Assembly: GCA_021324045.1 (NCBI GenBank)
Contig: JAJPJV010000012.1
Coordinates: 1-56,971 of the forward strand
Source of the DNA: Actinomycetota bacterium
Lineage (GTDB): Bacteria; Actinomycetota; Acidimicrobiia; Acidimicrobiales; RAAP-2
Direction of reading: 5' to 3'
Length of the DNA stretch: 56,971 nt
In this document: positions 30,346 through 38,753 of the stretch, in pieces
Position numbering within the stretch: the stretch's first letter is position 1
How the letters are laid out: every line of letters starts with the position of its first letter
The notes under the pieces: generated by a model
The model's input: only the letters and a program-made list of their open reading frames with translations
Database searches by the model: none
What the model was told of the DNA's origin: nothing
Made by a program: the position numbers and the translations under genes

Positions 30346-31518
30346 TTAGCCTGCGGCGCATCCCTGCGTACTGACTGCTTGGGTCTTCCCGAGCGCCTCG
30401 GTGACCTCCGCGAGGACGGCGGGCGAAGCCAGGGCATAGGCAACCGCGGGATCAGCGACCGAACGGGAGAAGACGACTCCCACCACCGATCCGCTAGCAG
30501 TCAGGAGCGGACTCCCCGAGTTCCCAGGCTCGATCGTTGCGTCGATCTGGTAGACATGTCGCGTCACCAAACCCCGACCGTAGATGTCCCGTCCCTGGGC
30601 GTCGATCAGCGCGGCAACACCCGCTGGTGAGACGGCCAATGGCCCGTTCTCCGGATAGCCGATCACCGCGCCTTGCTGCCCGCGAGGGACGTAGCCAGCA
30701 TCGAGTGGCAGCGGCCTGCCAAGCGGCGCATCGGTTCGAAGGACGGCGACGTCGAGTTCCGGATCGAAAAGGACGACCGTGGCTGGATAGCTGGAGCCCT
30801 CGACGACCACGCTGGTCGCGCGCTCGCCGGCTACCACATGTGCGTTCGTCACCAGTGTCCCGGCGGCGACGACAAACCCGGTTCCCTCCTGAGTGGCCCC
30901 ACACGCCTGCCCGAGCACTTTGACCGTCGATGCCGAACCCTGGCTTGCGATTGCTAGGGCCTGAGCCCGTGATGGAACGTTGACGGGCCCGAACAACTGC
31001 GGCGTCAGCTGGGCGAATACGGATGGAAAGCCTTCGGAGTTGAGGAACTGCTGCACATCGGCAAAGACGGAGGGAACGGGAGGAAGCACCTCATCGACGG
31101 CATGCAGAACGTCAGACTGGTCGATTGCCGACCCCAGCCAGCTGTAGGAAGTCTGTGAGAGCACACTGGCAACGAGCCAGGCGGAGAGCAAGACGGCCAC
31201 GGCTGCAACGGCCACACCGAGTGCGGCATCGAGCGATGCCAGGTGATGGCGGCGAAGGGCGATGCTGCCCCAACCACCGACGACTCGCCCACCCCCAGCG
31301 CCAAGCGCTGCCGCGACGAGCACGATCACGAGGGTTACCGTCGCCTTGACCGCGCCTGCATGAACCGAGGAGACAAGTGCAATCGATAAGAGAGCGCCCA
31401 ACGTCAGGCCGAGCCAGAATCCGGCAAAGGTCAGGAGCTGGACAGCCGCTCCCACCCGCAGACCATTGATCGCCCCGCCGACCACGGCCACCAGTACGAG
31501 CGCGTCGACCCAGTTCAC
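30346..31518 (-). CDS. marP: MarP-like membrane serine protease (acid resistance)
   Basis: 390 residues. Four membrane helices fill the first 150 residues (CvpA-like domain beginning NWVDALVLVAVVGGAINGLR), followed by a periplasmic trypsin-like domain. The catalytic triad is His in VTNAHVVAG, Asp in DPELDVAVLRTD and Ser in IEPGNSGSPLL. Two Cys (ACGAT and the C-terminal QGCAAG) could form the disulfide known to control MarP. In Mycobacterium MarP keeps cytoplasmic pH in acid. The start is a GTG at 31518 with TACCCT 9 bases upstream; a frame extension further upstream is non-conserved. Confidence 0.92.
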   Translation of the reverse strand: MNWVDALVLVAVVGGAINGLRVGAAVQLLTFAGFWLGLTLGALLSIALVSSVHAGAVKATVTLVIVLVAAALGAGGGRVVGGWGSIALRRHHLASLDAALGVAVAAVAVLLSAWLVASVLSQTSYSWLGSAIDQSDVLHAVDEVLPPVPSVFADVQQFLNSEGFPSVFAQLTPQLFGPVNVPSRAQALAIASQGSASTVKVLGQACGATQEGTGFVVAAGTLVTNAHVVAGERATSVVVEGSSYPATVVLFDPELDVAVLRTDAPLGRPLPLDAGYVPRGQQGAVIGYPENGPLAVSPAGVAALIDAQGRDIYGRGLVTRHVYQIDATIEPGNSGSPLLTASGSVVGVVFSRSVADPAVAYALASPAVLAEVTEALGKTQAVSTQGCAAG

Positions 31519-31527
31519 TGCGAGCTG

Positions 31528-31533
31528 AGGGTA
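31528..31533 (-). promoter_or_regulatory. TACCCT -10 box of marP (leaderless)
   Basis: TACCCT is 9 bases before the GTG at 31518 on the minus strand. It lies in the divergent promoter region shared with the propeller gene at 31625. Confidence 0.4.
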
Positions 31534-31624
31534 GACGAAGCTGCGGTCGCAACATCGGCAGGACTGCATCCACCGAGCTGCGCATCGACCGTAGGATCGG
31601 CCACGGCCAGGAGGGGAGCTGAAC

Positions 31625-32830
31625 ATGGGGGACGGTCCCGCCGAACCTGCAACCCGGTGTATACCGAGATCGCGCGTCGTGGTGGTGCTCGTCGTCCTGG
31701 CAGCTTTGCTGACAACAATCCTGTCGACGGTCACCGTGGCGACGCCGTCCAGCGCCACACCGGGCCACCGTCGAAAGCAGAGTCCGGCCGCGCTGGTTGT
31801 CGGCCAACCATCACCTTCCATCGCGGCACGAGCGTCCTCGGTCTCCTGCCCCACGCCCCAGCGCTGCTGGGTGGTCGGCTCCGAGGATCTCGGTGGGATC
31901 CGGAAGGCGTGGATAGAGATGACCCACGACGGCGGCTTCGCCTGGAGGCCGCAACGCGCCCCTGCATCGGTCTCTACGCTGTCTTCGATCAGCTGCACCA
32001 GCGATAGCGGGTGCGTCGCCGTCGGCACCAGCACGGAGGGGCAGGCCATCACCGTCCTAACCCGTGATGGCGGAAGTACCTGGACAATCGGTGGCCCGCT
32101 GGCTGGTGCTTCCGAGGCAACGAGCGTCGATTGCCGGACCGTGTTCACCTGCATCGCCATCGTGGCAAGCGGTGCAGCGTCATGGAGTGTCCGCACCGGT
32201 AACGGTGGCCTGAGTTGGCAACGGGATGGAGATCTTCCACCAGGATTCTCTGGACCTGGGCCGCTGTTCTGTTCGTCCACCGAGCGGTGCCTGGTCGCTG
32301 GCTACACACCAATCGCTCCGGCGCGGGGCACCGGAGCGATTGCCAGCACTGCGGATGGCGGCAGCACCTGGGCACTCGACGCGCTGCCCCAGGGGGTCGG
32401 GCTCCTCCACGGCGTTGCCTGCCTGGCGAACCTGTGCATCGCAGTGGGTACCGCTTCAACAACGGATACGGCGGTTATCCCGGCCAAAGGGATGCTGCTG
32501 CGCAGCGATGACGCCGGTCGGACCTGGGCAACCAGCCCCTGGCCCGCAGGGCTGAGCGATGCTTTCGGAATCAACTGCGTCGCGCCTGCCACATGCGTCG
32601 TGGTCGGTACCAGTTGGCTCACAGGAAGGCCGGCAATCCCCACCGGCTTCGCGATCACCACGATTAATCGTGCAGGGAGCTGGCAGTTGGCAAGGACCCG
32701 TTACGTCGCCAACGGGCTCGTCTCGATCGACTGCGGTTCTCAAGCTGCCTGTGTTGCTGTCGGCGGGAGCGAAGTTGCCACCGTGAGGGTCCCAAGCGCT
32801 TCCGTGCAACCAGCAGGCATCGGCAGCTGA
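31625..32830 (+). CDS. Secreted Cys-paired BNR/propeller-like protein
   Basis: 401 residues with one N-terminal hydrophobic segment (about 17-40, ending ATPSSATP), either a signal peptide or an anchor. The rest is about seven similar units. Each has a strand S(I/V)xC-x5-7-C-(V/I)AVG(T/S), where the two Cys probably form a disulfide, and several also have a BNR/Asp-box-like turn DGGxTW (THDGGFAW, TRDGGSTW, TADGGSTW, SDDAGRTW). This fits a six- or seven-bladed beta-propeller on the cell exterior. No catalytic residues are obvious. It is divergent from marP. Ligand unknown. Confidence 0.75.
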   Translation: MGDGPAEPATRCIPRSRVVVVLVVLAALLTTILSTVTVATPSSATPGHRRKQSPAALVVGQPSPSIAARASSVSCPTPQRCWVVGSEDLGGIRKAWIEMTHDGGFAWRPQRAPASVSTLSSISCTSDSGCVAVGTSTEGQAITVLTRDGGSTWTIGGPLAGASEATSVDCRTVFTCIAIVASGAASWSVRTGNGGLSWQRDGDLPPGFSGPGPLFCSSTERCLVAGYTPIAPARGTGAIASTADGGSTWALDALPQGVGLLHGVACLANLCIAVGTASTTDTAVIPAKGMLLRSDDAGRTWATSPWPAGLSDAFGINCVAPATCVVVGTSWLTGRPAIPTGFAITTINRAGSWQLARTRYVANGLVSIDCGSQAACVAVGGSEVATVRVPSASVQPAGIGS

Positions 32831-32951
32831 TCGGCAAGACAATTTCTACGATCCCTCTGCCGTCGGCCTGCTGGCCACTTCTGTCCGGTTGTTACCGACT
32901 GATTTCGGATCACCAACCGTTTCCCGACATTTTGGCTTCCTGTTTCGCAGC

Positions 32952-32984
32952 TTTCGCCGAACGTTCACCTGGCATCGATACCTT
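32952..32984 (+). promoter_or_regulatory. Candidate PHO box and leaderless promoter of the pst operon
   Basis: GTTCACC at 32963-32969 matches the conserved core of actinobacterial PhoP direct-repeat units. A degenerate copy (TTTCGCC) starts 11 bases upstream at 32952. TACCTT at 32979-32984 is followed by 8 bases and the pstB GTG at 32993. The direct-repeat match is partial, so PhoP control is inferred. Confidence 0.45.
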
Positions 32985-32992
32985 CGACAAGC

Positions 32993-33865
32993 GTGGCGAA
33001 CGACGGTGAACACCAAGCAACGAGTCGTCCCATCATCGGCACCACTGATTCGCGCAGCGAGGAACGGATTGATCCGATCCTCGCTGCGCTGGACCCCGAC
33101 CGTGAGCGCCCGGAACACGTCATCTGTTCTCAGTCCCTGACACTGTCCTTCGGACAGAAGCGCATCCTCGACAGCATCACGATCGAGTTCCGCCGGGGCA
33201 GCATCACGGCGCTGATCGGCCCGACTGGATGCGGGAAGACAACCTTCCTGCGAACACTGAATCGTATGAACGACAAAATTCCCGGCTTCCGCTACAGCGG
33301 AGACGTCACCCTCGAGGGCGAAAGCATCTGGGGACCAAGCCAGGATCTCCTCGATCTCCGACGCAGGGTGGGAATGCTGTTCCAGCGTCCGAATCCCTTT
33401 CCGATGTCAATCCGTGACAACGTCGTTGCAGGAGTAAAGGCACACCGGATCGCAAAGGGGAAACAGCTCGACGTTCTCGCTGAAGAGCGTCTTCGTCAAG
33501 TAGGCCTCTGGGAGGCTGTCAAGGATCGACTGAACGATTCACCCTTCCGCTTGTCGGGGGGGCAACAGCAGCTGCTCTGCCTGGCTCGTGCGCTTGCGGT
33601 TGGACCAGAAGTCCTTCTGTTGGACGAGCCAACCTCGGCCTTGGACCCGATATCCACGGAATACATCGAGCAATTGCTTCGCCAGTTGACGCCCGCGCTC
33701 ACCCTCATCATCGTCACGCACAACTTGGGACAGGCGCGTCGAATCTCCCACAACACCATGTTCCTCTACGAAGGCGAGTTAGTCGAACACGGACCGACTG
33801 AGGACGTCTTCGAACGCTCCCGAGAGGAACGGACTCAGGTCTACGTCACCGGACGAATGGGATGA
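32993..33865 (+). CDS. pstB: Phosphate ABC transporter ATP-binding protein
   Basis: A 290-residue ABC ATPase energising phosphate import. Walker A GPTGCGKTT lies near residue 76 and the PstB-type FQRPNPFPMSI follows. The signature is RLSGGQQQLLCLARAL, Walker B VLLLDEPTSALDP and the H-loop IVTHN. In the signature the usual GGQQQR is GGQQQL, a substitution next to the ATP contact region. The start is a GTG at 32993, leaderless. Position is unusual: pstB precedes pstS, whereas most operons run S-C-A-B. The N-terminal 35 residues are an extra polar tail. Confidence 0.95.
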   Translation: MANDGEHQATSRPIIGTTDSRSEERIDPILAALDPDRERPEHVICSQSLTLSFGQKRILDSITIEFRRGSITALIGPTGCGKTTFLRTLNRMNDKIPGFRYSGDVTLEGESIWGPSQDLLDLRRRVGMLFQRPNPFPMSIRDNVVAGVKAHRIAKGKQLDVLAEERLRQVGLWEAVKDRLNDSPFRLSGGQQQLLCLARALAVGPEVLLLDEPTSALDPISTEYIEQLLRQLTPALTLIIVTHNLGQARRISHNTMFLYEGELVEHGPTEDVFERSREERTQVYVTGRMG

Positions 33866-33985
33866 CCCAACGGAAGGCTATCGATCTCGGTCGAGCTCTG
33901 ACCCATCGTGTCTAACTCGAACACCTTCGGCGAGAAACACAACTCACACGGCGATCCAGTAACCACCAATCCAAAAGGAGGACCA

Positions 33986-35107
33986 TTGCATCGATTCGCC
34001 CGCGCTACACGCCTGCTTGCCGCTACCACGATTGCCCTGGTTGTCGGCGCCTGCAGCTCGCTCGCTGTCGGGACCACGGTAGGCGCCATGCCAAAGCTGC
34101 CAAGAAGCGGGGTGGAGAATCCCCCTGATGGTCCGATCAGCGAGACCGGCAGCACGCTGCTCTACCCGTTGTGGAACATCTGGGTACCCGCCTACACCCA
34201 AAGGTTTCACGGGGTCTCCGTAACGACTGCAGGGACGGGATCTGGAACCGGAATCTCAAGCGCGGCAACAGGCACCGTTGATATCGGGTCCTCAGACGCC
34301 TACCTCTCACCCAGTCAGCAACAGCAGTATCCGACCCTCGAAAACATCCCGCTTGCAATCTCAGTGCAGGTGATCGCGTACAATCTCCCTGGGATCACGG
34401 CACATCTTCACCTGAGCGGCAAGGTCCTTTCCGACATCTACCAAGGGAAGATCACAAAATGGAACGATCCCGCTATCACTTCGGCGAATCCCGGAGTGAA
34501 CCTTCCTTCCATTCCCATCGTGGCTCTCCACCGCTCCGACGGCAGCGGTGACACCTTCCTCTTCACCCAATACCTTTCCAAGTCGGACCCTTCCGGCTGG
34601 GGAACGAAGGTGTCCTATGGAACCAGCGTCTCATGGCCAAGCACACCTGGTGCGCTCGCCGAACAAGGGAACGGTGGCATGGTCTCCGGCTGCAAGGCCA
34701 CGCCCGGCTGCATCGCATATATCGGGATCAGCTACCTCTCACAGATCCTCGGCGACGGAATGACTTACGCGGCATTGCTCAACGGCAGGGGACAATACGT
34801 CCTACCAACCACCGCGACCGTGGCTGCCGAAGCAGCGTACTTCGTCAAGAAGACCCCGCCGAGCGGAACTGTTTCCCTCATCGACGGTCCGGTGAAGAAT
34901 GGATACCCGATCATCAACTATGAGTACGCCATCGTGAACACGAGGCAGCCAAGCGCCTCAACGGCAAAGCGGATTCGCTCACTGCTCGAATGGGCAATCA
35001 ATCCGAAATTTGGCAACAACCCCGAGTTCCTCAGCCAGGTCAACTTCCAACCGCTCCCGGTGAAGCTATACAAGGCATCCATCAAGCAAATCCTCAAAAT
35101 CAGCTAG
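33986..35107 (+). CDS. pstS: Phosphate-binding lipoprotein PstS (TTG start)
   Basis: A 373-residue substrate-binding protein tethered outside the membrane. A lipoprotein signal peptide ends at LVVGACSS, with Cys the lipidated residue. Phosphate-pocket segments are SETGSTLLYP, GTGSGTGISSA, IGSSDAYL and HRSDGSGDTFLF. The start is a TTG at 33986: AAAAGGAGGA ends 5 bases before it and the signal peptide begins directly. A GTG at 33908 in frame lacks a ribosome site and would bury the signal. It is followed without a gap by pstC, with a strong hairpin just past the stop. Confidence 0.95.
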   Translation: MHRFARATRLLAATTIALVVGACSSLAVGTTVGAMPKLPRSGVENPPDGPISETGSTLLYPLWNIWVPAYTQRFHGVSVTTAGTGSGTGISSAATGTVDIGSSDAYLSPSQQQQYPTLENIPLAISVQVIAYNLPGITAHLHLSGKVLSDIYQGKITKWNDPAITSANPGVNLPSIPIVALHRSDGSGDTFLFTQYLSKSDPSGWGTKVSYGTSVSWPSTPGALAEQGNGGMVSGCKATPGCIAYIGISYLSQILGDGMTYAALLNGRGQYVLPTTATVAAEAAYFVKKTPPSGTVSLIDGPVKNGYPIINYEYAIVNTRQPSASTAKRIRSLLEWAINPKFGNNPEFLSQVNFQPLPVKLYKASIKQILKIS

Positions 35108-36202
35108 ATGGCGACCATTGATCGTGCCGCCACGGGAAAACCCGTGGCGGCACGACACGAACCGGCGTCGTTGGCCACCGCCCTTCGCCGCTGTGCGGCA
35201 TTCCTCCGACGGAACGAGCCGCACCTATGGACATGGGGTGGCCGAACGGCCGCCCTTGTCCCACTGGTGGCGCTGACGCTCACCGTTCTCGTCCTGACCC
35301 TGAAGGCCTGGCCTGCAATCAAGGTAAACGGGGCTCACTTTCTCGTTGGTTCGGATTGGAAGCCCGGTAACACTTACGGAGCGACGGTTCACACAGATGG
35401 CGTTGCGCACCCCTTAGGCTCCTCCTACGGCGCGTGGCCGTTGATCGCTGGAACCTTGCAATCCTCGGTCATCGCGATTGTGATCGCTGTACCGGTCTCG
35501 GTCGGCACGGCGTTCGCGCTCACTGAACGGATCCCCCGATGGCTGGCAGAGATCCTCCGCTCAGCGATCGAGATCTTGGCTGGAGTCCCCAGCGTCCTGA
35601 TCGGACTCTGGGGAGCACTCACCCTCGGTCCACTGCTAGCGAACGACGTATACCCCGTCATCGCCGACCACATGCCAGATATCCCAGTCTTCAGCTATTT
35701 TCGCGGACCCACCTATCACGGAGAGGGGTTGCTCACCTCCGGGATCGTCTTGGCGCTCATGATCGTGCCGATCATCGCCTCGACGACACGCAACCTGTTC
35801 GCCCAGGTTCCACCACTGCCCAAGGAGGGCGGCGAGGCATTGGGAATGACCGACTGGGAGGTTGGGCGCAGGATCACGATCCCTTGGGTCCGTTCAGGGA
35901 TCATCGGAGCGACCATGCTGGGCCTAGGCCGCGCGCTCGGCGAAACCATCGCCGTCGCCATGGTCTCCGGATCGCTGCTGAATACAATTGCCCCCAATAT
36001 CTACGGAACGATGGGGACCATCGCCGCCGCGCTCGTCACGCAGCTCGATTCGGCGTTTACTGATGGCACTGGGTTCGAAGTCCGCACGCTCGCCGAGCTC
36101 GCGGTCGTGCTCGTCGGTGTGCTGCTCGTCGTCAACATGCTCGGCAGGCTCATCATCCGTCGCACCGGTCACCTGGATGCACCGGCGGGGCAAGGGTACT
36201 GA
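35108..36202 (+). CDS. pstC: Phosphate ABC transporter permease PstC
   Basis: 364 residues with six to seven membrane helices and the permease EAA-loop block GGEALGMTDWEVGRRITIPW near residue 240, which docks PstB. The later GLGRALGETIAVAMVSG is highly conserved in PstC. The assigned ATG at 35108 abuts the pstS TAG stop. It lacks a Shine-Dalgarno sequence and its first codons lie in the 15-bp hairpin, so a start further in, such as the TTG near 35170 (LATALRRCAAF), is possible. Its stop overlaps the pstA start (TGATG). Confidence 0.93.
   Translation: MATIDRAATGKPVAARHEPASLATALRRCAAFLRRNEPHLWTWGGRTAALVPLVALTLTVLVLTLKAWPAIKVNGAHFLVGSDWKPGNTYGATVHTDGVAHPLGSSYGAWPLIAGTLQSSVIAIVIAVPVSVGTAFALTERIPRWLAEILRSAIEILAGVPSVLIGLWGALTLGPLLANDVYPVIADHMPDIPVFSYFRGPTYHGEGLLTSGIVLALMIVPIIASTTRNLFAQVPPLPKEGGEALGMTDWEVGRRITIPWVRSGIIGATMLGLGRALGETIAVAMVSGSLLNTIAPNIYGTMGTIAAALVTQLDSAFTDGTGFEVRTLAELAVVLVGVLLVVNMLGRLIIRRTGHLDAPAGQGY
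35122..35155 (+). promoter_or_regulatory. Perfect 15-bp hairpin at the pstS-pstC junction
   Basis: TCGTGCCGCCACGGG (35122-35136), loop AAAA, then its exact complement (35141-35155). It begins 15 bases after the pstS stop, inside the first codons assigned to pstC. There is no U-tract, so it is not a classical terminator. A hairpin here could protect the 3' end of pstS mRNA or partly block transcription or translation into pstC, giving more binding protein than permease. Confidence 0.8.
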
Positions 36203-37110
36203 TGATCCGAAGAACGCGCTATGTGGCTTCGGAAGCCTTTCCTCGCTCTCGACGGCGCCGCGCGGCCGATGTTGCATTCCGGGTGGGAGCGCTCGCCGCG
36301 CTTGCCATCGTCGTGGCACCAGTGGTCTGGGTGATGGCCGACGTCGTCGCCCGAGCAATTCCGCACTGGCGATGGTCGGTGCTTGTGACCAGCACAGTCG
36401 GAACGGGTGGAGGACTTGAGAATGCCATCCTTGGAACGCTGGTCCTCTTACTAGGGGTCCTCGTCCTCGCGGGCACAGTGGGAATCCTGGCTGGTGTCTA
36501 CCTCGCGGAGTTCGCCGGTCTGGGCCGGAGCGGCAAGCCGCGTGGCAGGCTCTTGCGCGCTGCCACCGAGATCCTCTCAGGGGTTCCCTCGATAGCCCTC
36601 GGCCTCGTCGGATACCTCGCGCTCGTCACCGGCTTCCATTGGGGATATTCGCTGCTCGCCGCCCTCATCGTGCTGTCGGTGATGGTCATCCCCTACATCG
36701 CCCGCGGCACCGAGACCGCGTTGCGCCAAGTGCCGACCAGTTATCGCGAGGGCGCCCAGGCCCTCGGGATGCCGGCAGGATACGCGCTACGCAAAGTCAT
36801 CCTCAGGACAGCGTTCCCCGGAATCGTGACCAGCCTCCTCATCGCCCTCGCAATCAGCGGCGGTGAGACTGCTCCGCTCCTGTACACGGCTGGCTGGTTC
36901 ACAGGGACGCCGAGAGCCTCCCTGCTCCATCAACCCATCGGATACCTCACGTATCCGGTGTGGACGTTTTGGGACTACCCATCGAACGAGGCCCACTATC
37001 TCGCATTCGACGCCGCGCTGATCCTGCTCGTTATCGTCCTTGTCCTGCTGGTGACCGCACGCGTCATCGTGAACCGGACTCAGCGCTTCGCCGAGAGCCG
37101 CAGACCTTAG
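36202..37110 (+). CDS. pstA: Phosphate ABC transporter permease PstA
   Basis: 302 residues with six membrane helices. Conserved blocks are GILAGVYLAEFAG, EILSGVPSIALGL and the PstB-docking loop REGAQALGMPAGYALRKVIL near residue 186, followed by ISGGETAPLLYTAGWF. Its ATG overlaps the pstC TGA. It is the last gene of the pstB-S-C-A unit. Its end overlaps by 4 bases the end of the convergent polysaccharide deacetylase gene. Confidence 0.95.
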   Translation: MIRRTRYVASEAFPRSRRRRAADVAFRVGALAALAIVVAPVVWVMADVVARAIPHWRWSVLVTSTVGTGGGLENAILGTLVLLLGVLVLAGTVGILAGVYLAEFAGLGRSGKPRGRLLRAATEILSGVPSIALGLVGYLALVTGFHWGYSLLAALIVLSVMVIPYIARGTETALRQVPTSYREGAQALGMPAGYALRKVILRTAFPGIVTSLLIALAISGGETAPLLYTAGWFTGTPRASLLHQPIGYLTYPVWTFWDYPSNEAHYLAFDAALILLVIVLVLLVTARVIVNRTQRFAESRRP

Positions 37111-37946
37111 CTGGGTGGACGCACCGAGGAGGAGCGCTCGACCGATACCAGCTGATCAAGGGTGACGGCGTGCAGCTCGAGACGTTTGAGCTCCGCAGCA
37201 ATCGTTGGCAACGCGGCCACCACGGTCTCCCACATTCGCTCACGGCCGAAGGCATCGTTATCGTGCAGCAGAACAATGGCGCCTTCCTCCAGGCGAGCGA
37301 TCACGCTCGCGGCCACCGTGACGGGGTCGTCCGTGAGCCACTCACGCCCCCATGCCGACCACAGCACCGTCTCAAGACGCTGTTCTTTGGCAGCAAAGAC
37401 TGTCGCCGCGCTGATCTGTCCGTAACTGGGGCGATACCACTTGGGTACCAGCCCGTGGAACCCCATGGTCTCCACGGCTGCTCGCACGTCCGATCTCACC
37501 CATGACGGTGACCGCAACAAATGATGCTCATGTCGGTAGCCGTGAGTCTCGATCTGATGCCCTCGGCGAGCGATCTCCCCGACGAGGGCAGGCTGTTCGC
37601 CGATGAGCGAACCAAGGCAGAAGAACGTGGCCCGAAGCCCGAGCCGATCTAGTGCTTCGAGAACTGCAGGGGTACCCTCCGGATGTGGCCCGTCGTCGAA
37701 GGTGAGTGCAACCGCTCCTCCCCCTCCGGTGCACCGCCTGGCAGAGGGATCTTGCCCGATGTCTCCGGTCTGGAGAGGACCGGGTCCTAAGGTTCCGAGC
37801 GCCCGAGGACCGCGCCACCGACAGATCCCCAGCGGAAACGACCGCAGGGGCAACCACGAACCGAGAACGAGCACGGAAGGCAGGAGGTGCGCGGCCAGGC
37901 CAGCTCCTCCCACCTGGAAGGCCCTCCGCTGCCACTTTCCGATCAC
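37107..37946 (-). CDS. Polysaccharide deacetylase (NodB-homology, CE4)
   Basis: 279 residues with an N-terminal hydrophobic signal or anchor (about 12-35) and an extracellular NodB domain. The metal/catalytic motifs are LTFDDGPHPEG (TFDDG, about 80-90), the His pair in IETHGYRHEHH (HxxxH), the KWYRPSYG block, and the final WSAWGREW and IVLLHDND, whose His is catalytic. It should remove N- or O-acetyl groups from peptidoglycan or another surface polymer. The start is a GTG at 37946 with GGAG 6 bases upstream. It is convergent with pstA. Confidence 0.9.
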   Translation of the reverse strand: MIGKWQRRAFQVGGAGLAAHLLPSVLVLGSWLPLRSFPLGICRWRGPRALGTLGPGPLQTGDIGQDPSARRCTGGGGAVALTFDDGPHPEGTPAVLEALDRLGLRATFFCLGSLIGEQPALVGEIARRGHQIETHGYRHEHHLLRSPSWVRSDVRAAVETMGFHGLVPKWYRPSYGQISAATVFAAKEQRLETVLWSAWGREWLTDDPVTVAASVIARLEEGAIVLLHDNDAFGRERMWETVVAALPTIAAELKRLELHAVTLDQLVSVERSSSVRPPS

Positions 37947-38069
37947 GCAATTCTCCGTTGCACGATTGTGGGCGTCATACCGGCTCGACGAGGGTGCGCC
38001 GTCGGGAGCGACAGGGGCGACAAACGGGCGCCATTGGGCCAGAATAGAAGAGGTGACGAGAGGGCTCTA

Positions 38070-38114
38070 TTGTCATCTGAGGCATTGTCATCCGAGACAC
38101 TGTCGTCTGAGGCA
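38070..38114 (+). repeat. Three tandem 15-bp repeats encoding LSSE(A/T)
   Basis: Units at 38070-38084, 38085-38099 and 38100-38114 share (T/C)TGTC(A/G)TC(T/C)GAG(A/G)CA. They keep frame and code for LSSEA, LSSET and LSSEA at the very start of the BldD-like gene. Each of the first two begins with a possible TTG start codon. Confidence 0.85.
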
Positions 38115-38753
38115 GCGCCGTCGGTGGCACCGGGGCTGGTGACTGACGAGATGGCGAACCCACCCGCCTCTACTGATCCGCCTGCAGAAGCTCGGAGTGT
38201 ATCCGAGAAAGGTGCCGACACGCCCGCGTCGGCGGAGTACGCACGCGCGGTCGGGGCCCGCTTGCGCGGCGTCCGCCAGCAACTTCGGCTCTCCCTCCAG
38301 GCTGTCGAGGCCCGCTCGGCACAGGAGTTCAAGGCGTCGGTGCTCGGAGCCTACGAACGGGGGGAGCGGGCGATCTCGGTTCCTCGGCTCCAGCGCCTCG
38401 CAAAGCTCTACCGCGTCCCGGTGGACTACTTGCTCCCGCCCACCGACATCGATGGCCCGCCTGAGGTCACCGAGCAGCGTCCCAGGGAGGCTGGTGGACC
38501 TGCTTCTCGAACCCCATGGCTGACGACCGACCGGAACCGGGTGATCATCGACCTCGGCCGGCTTGAGGGCCTCGACGAACTGGAGCGGACCTTGCTCCGA
38601 CGCTTTCTCGACACGATCCAGCGCCAGCGTCAGGAATTCGGGCAGCAACGCATCTCCATCCGCTCTGACGACCTGCGCGCGATCGAGATCCTCTTCGGCT
38701 TCCAGGCAAGGGCACAGGCTTCGCCGAGCGACGAGCAGCAGCCTGAACGCTGA
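38070..38753 (+). CDS. BldD-like transcriptional regulator with c-di-GMP motif
   Basis: About 227 residues from a TTG at 38070, placed 5 bases after GAGAGGG. The N-terminal HTH SAEYARAVGARLRGVRQQ continues to SVLGAYERGERAISVPRLQRLA and VPVDYLLPP, matching BldD of Streptomyces. The C-terminal domain has IIDLGRLEGL, then RQE, eight residues and RSDD. This is the BldD cyclic-di-GMP signature RxD-x8-RxxD with Asp replaced by Glu. It probably dimerises on c-di-GMP and represses or activates many genes. Three LSSE(A/T) repeats at the N-terminus precede the HTH; later starts at 38138 (GTG) or 38150 (ATG) would remove them. Confidence 0.85.
   Translation: MSSEALSSETLSSEAAPSVAPGLVTDEMANPPASTDPPAEARSVSEKGADTPASAEYARAVGARLRGVRQQLRLSLQAVEARSAQEFKASVLGAYERGERAISVPRLQRLAKLYRVPVDYLLPPTDIDGPPEVTEQRPREAGGPASRTPWLTTDRNRVIIDLGRLEGLDELERTLLRRFLDTIQRQRQEFGQQRISIRSDDLRAIEILFGFQARAQASPSDEQQPER

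Noticed and set aside
35122-35155. Rho-independent terminator inside the pst operon
   Set aside because: The hairpin is strong but no U-run follows and pstC-pstA continue directly; treated as an attenuator or stabiliser candidate.
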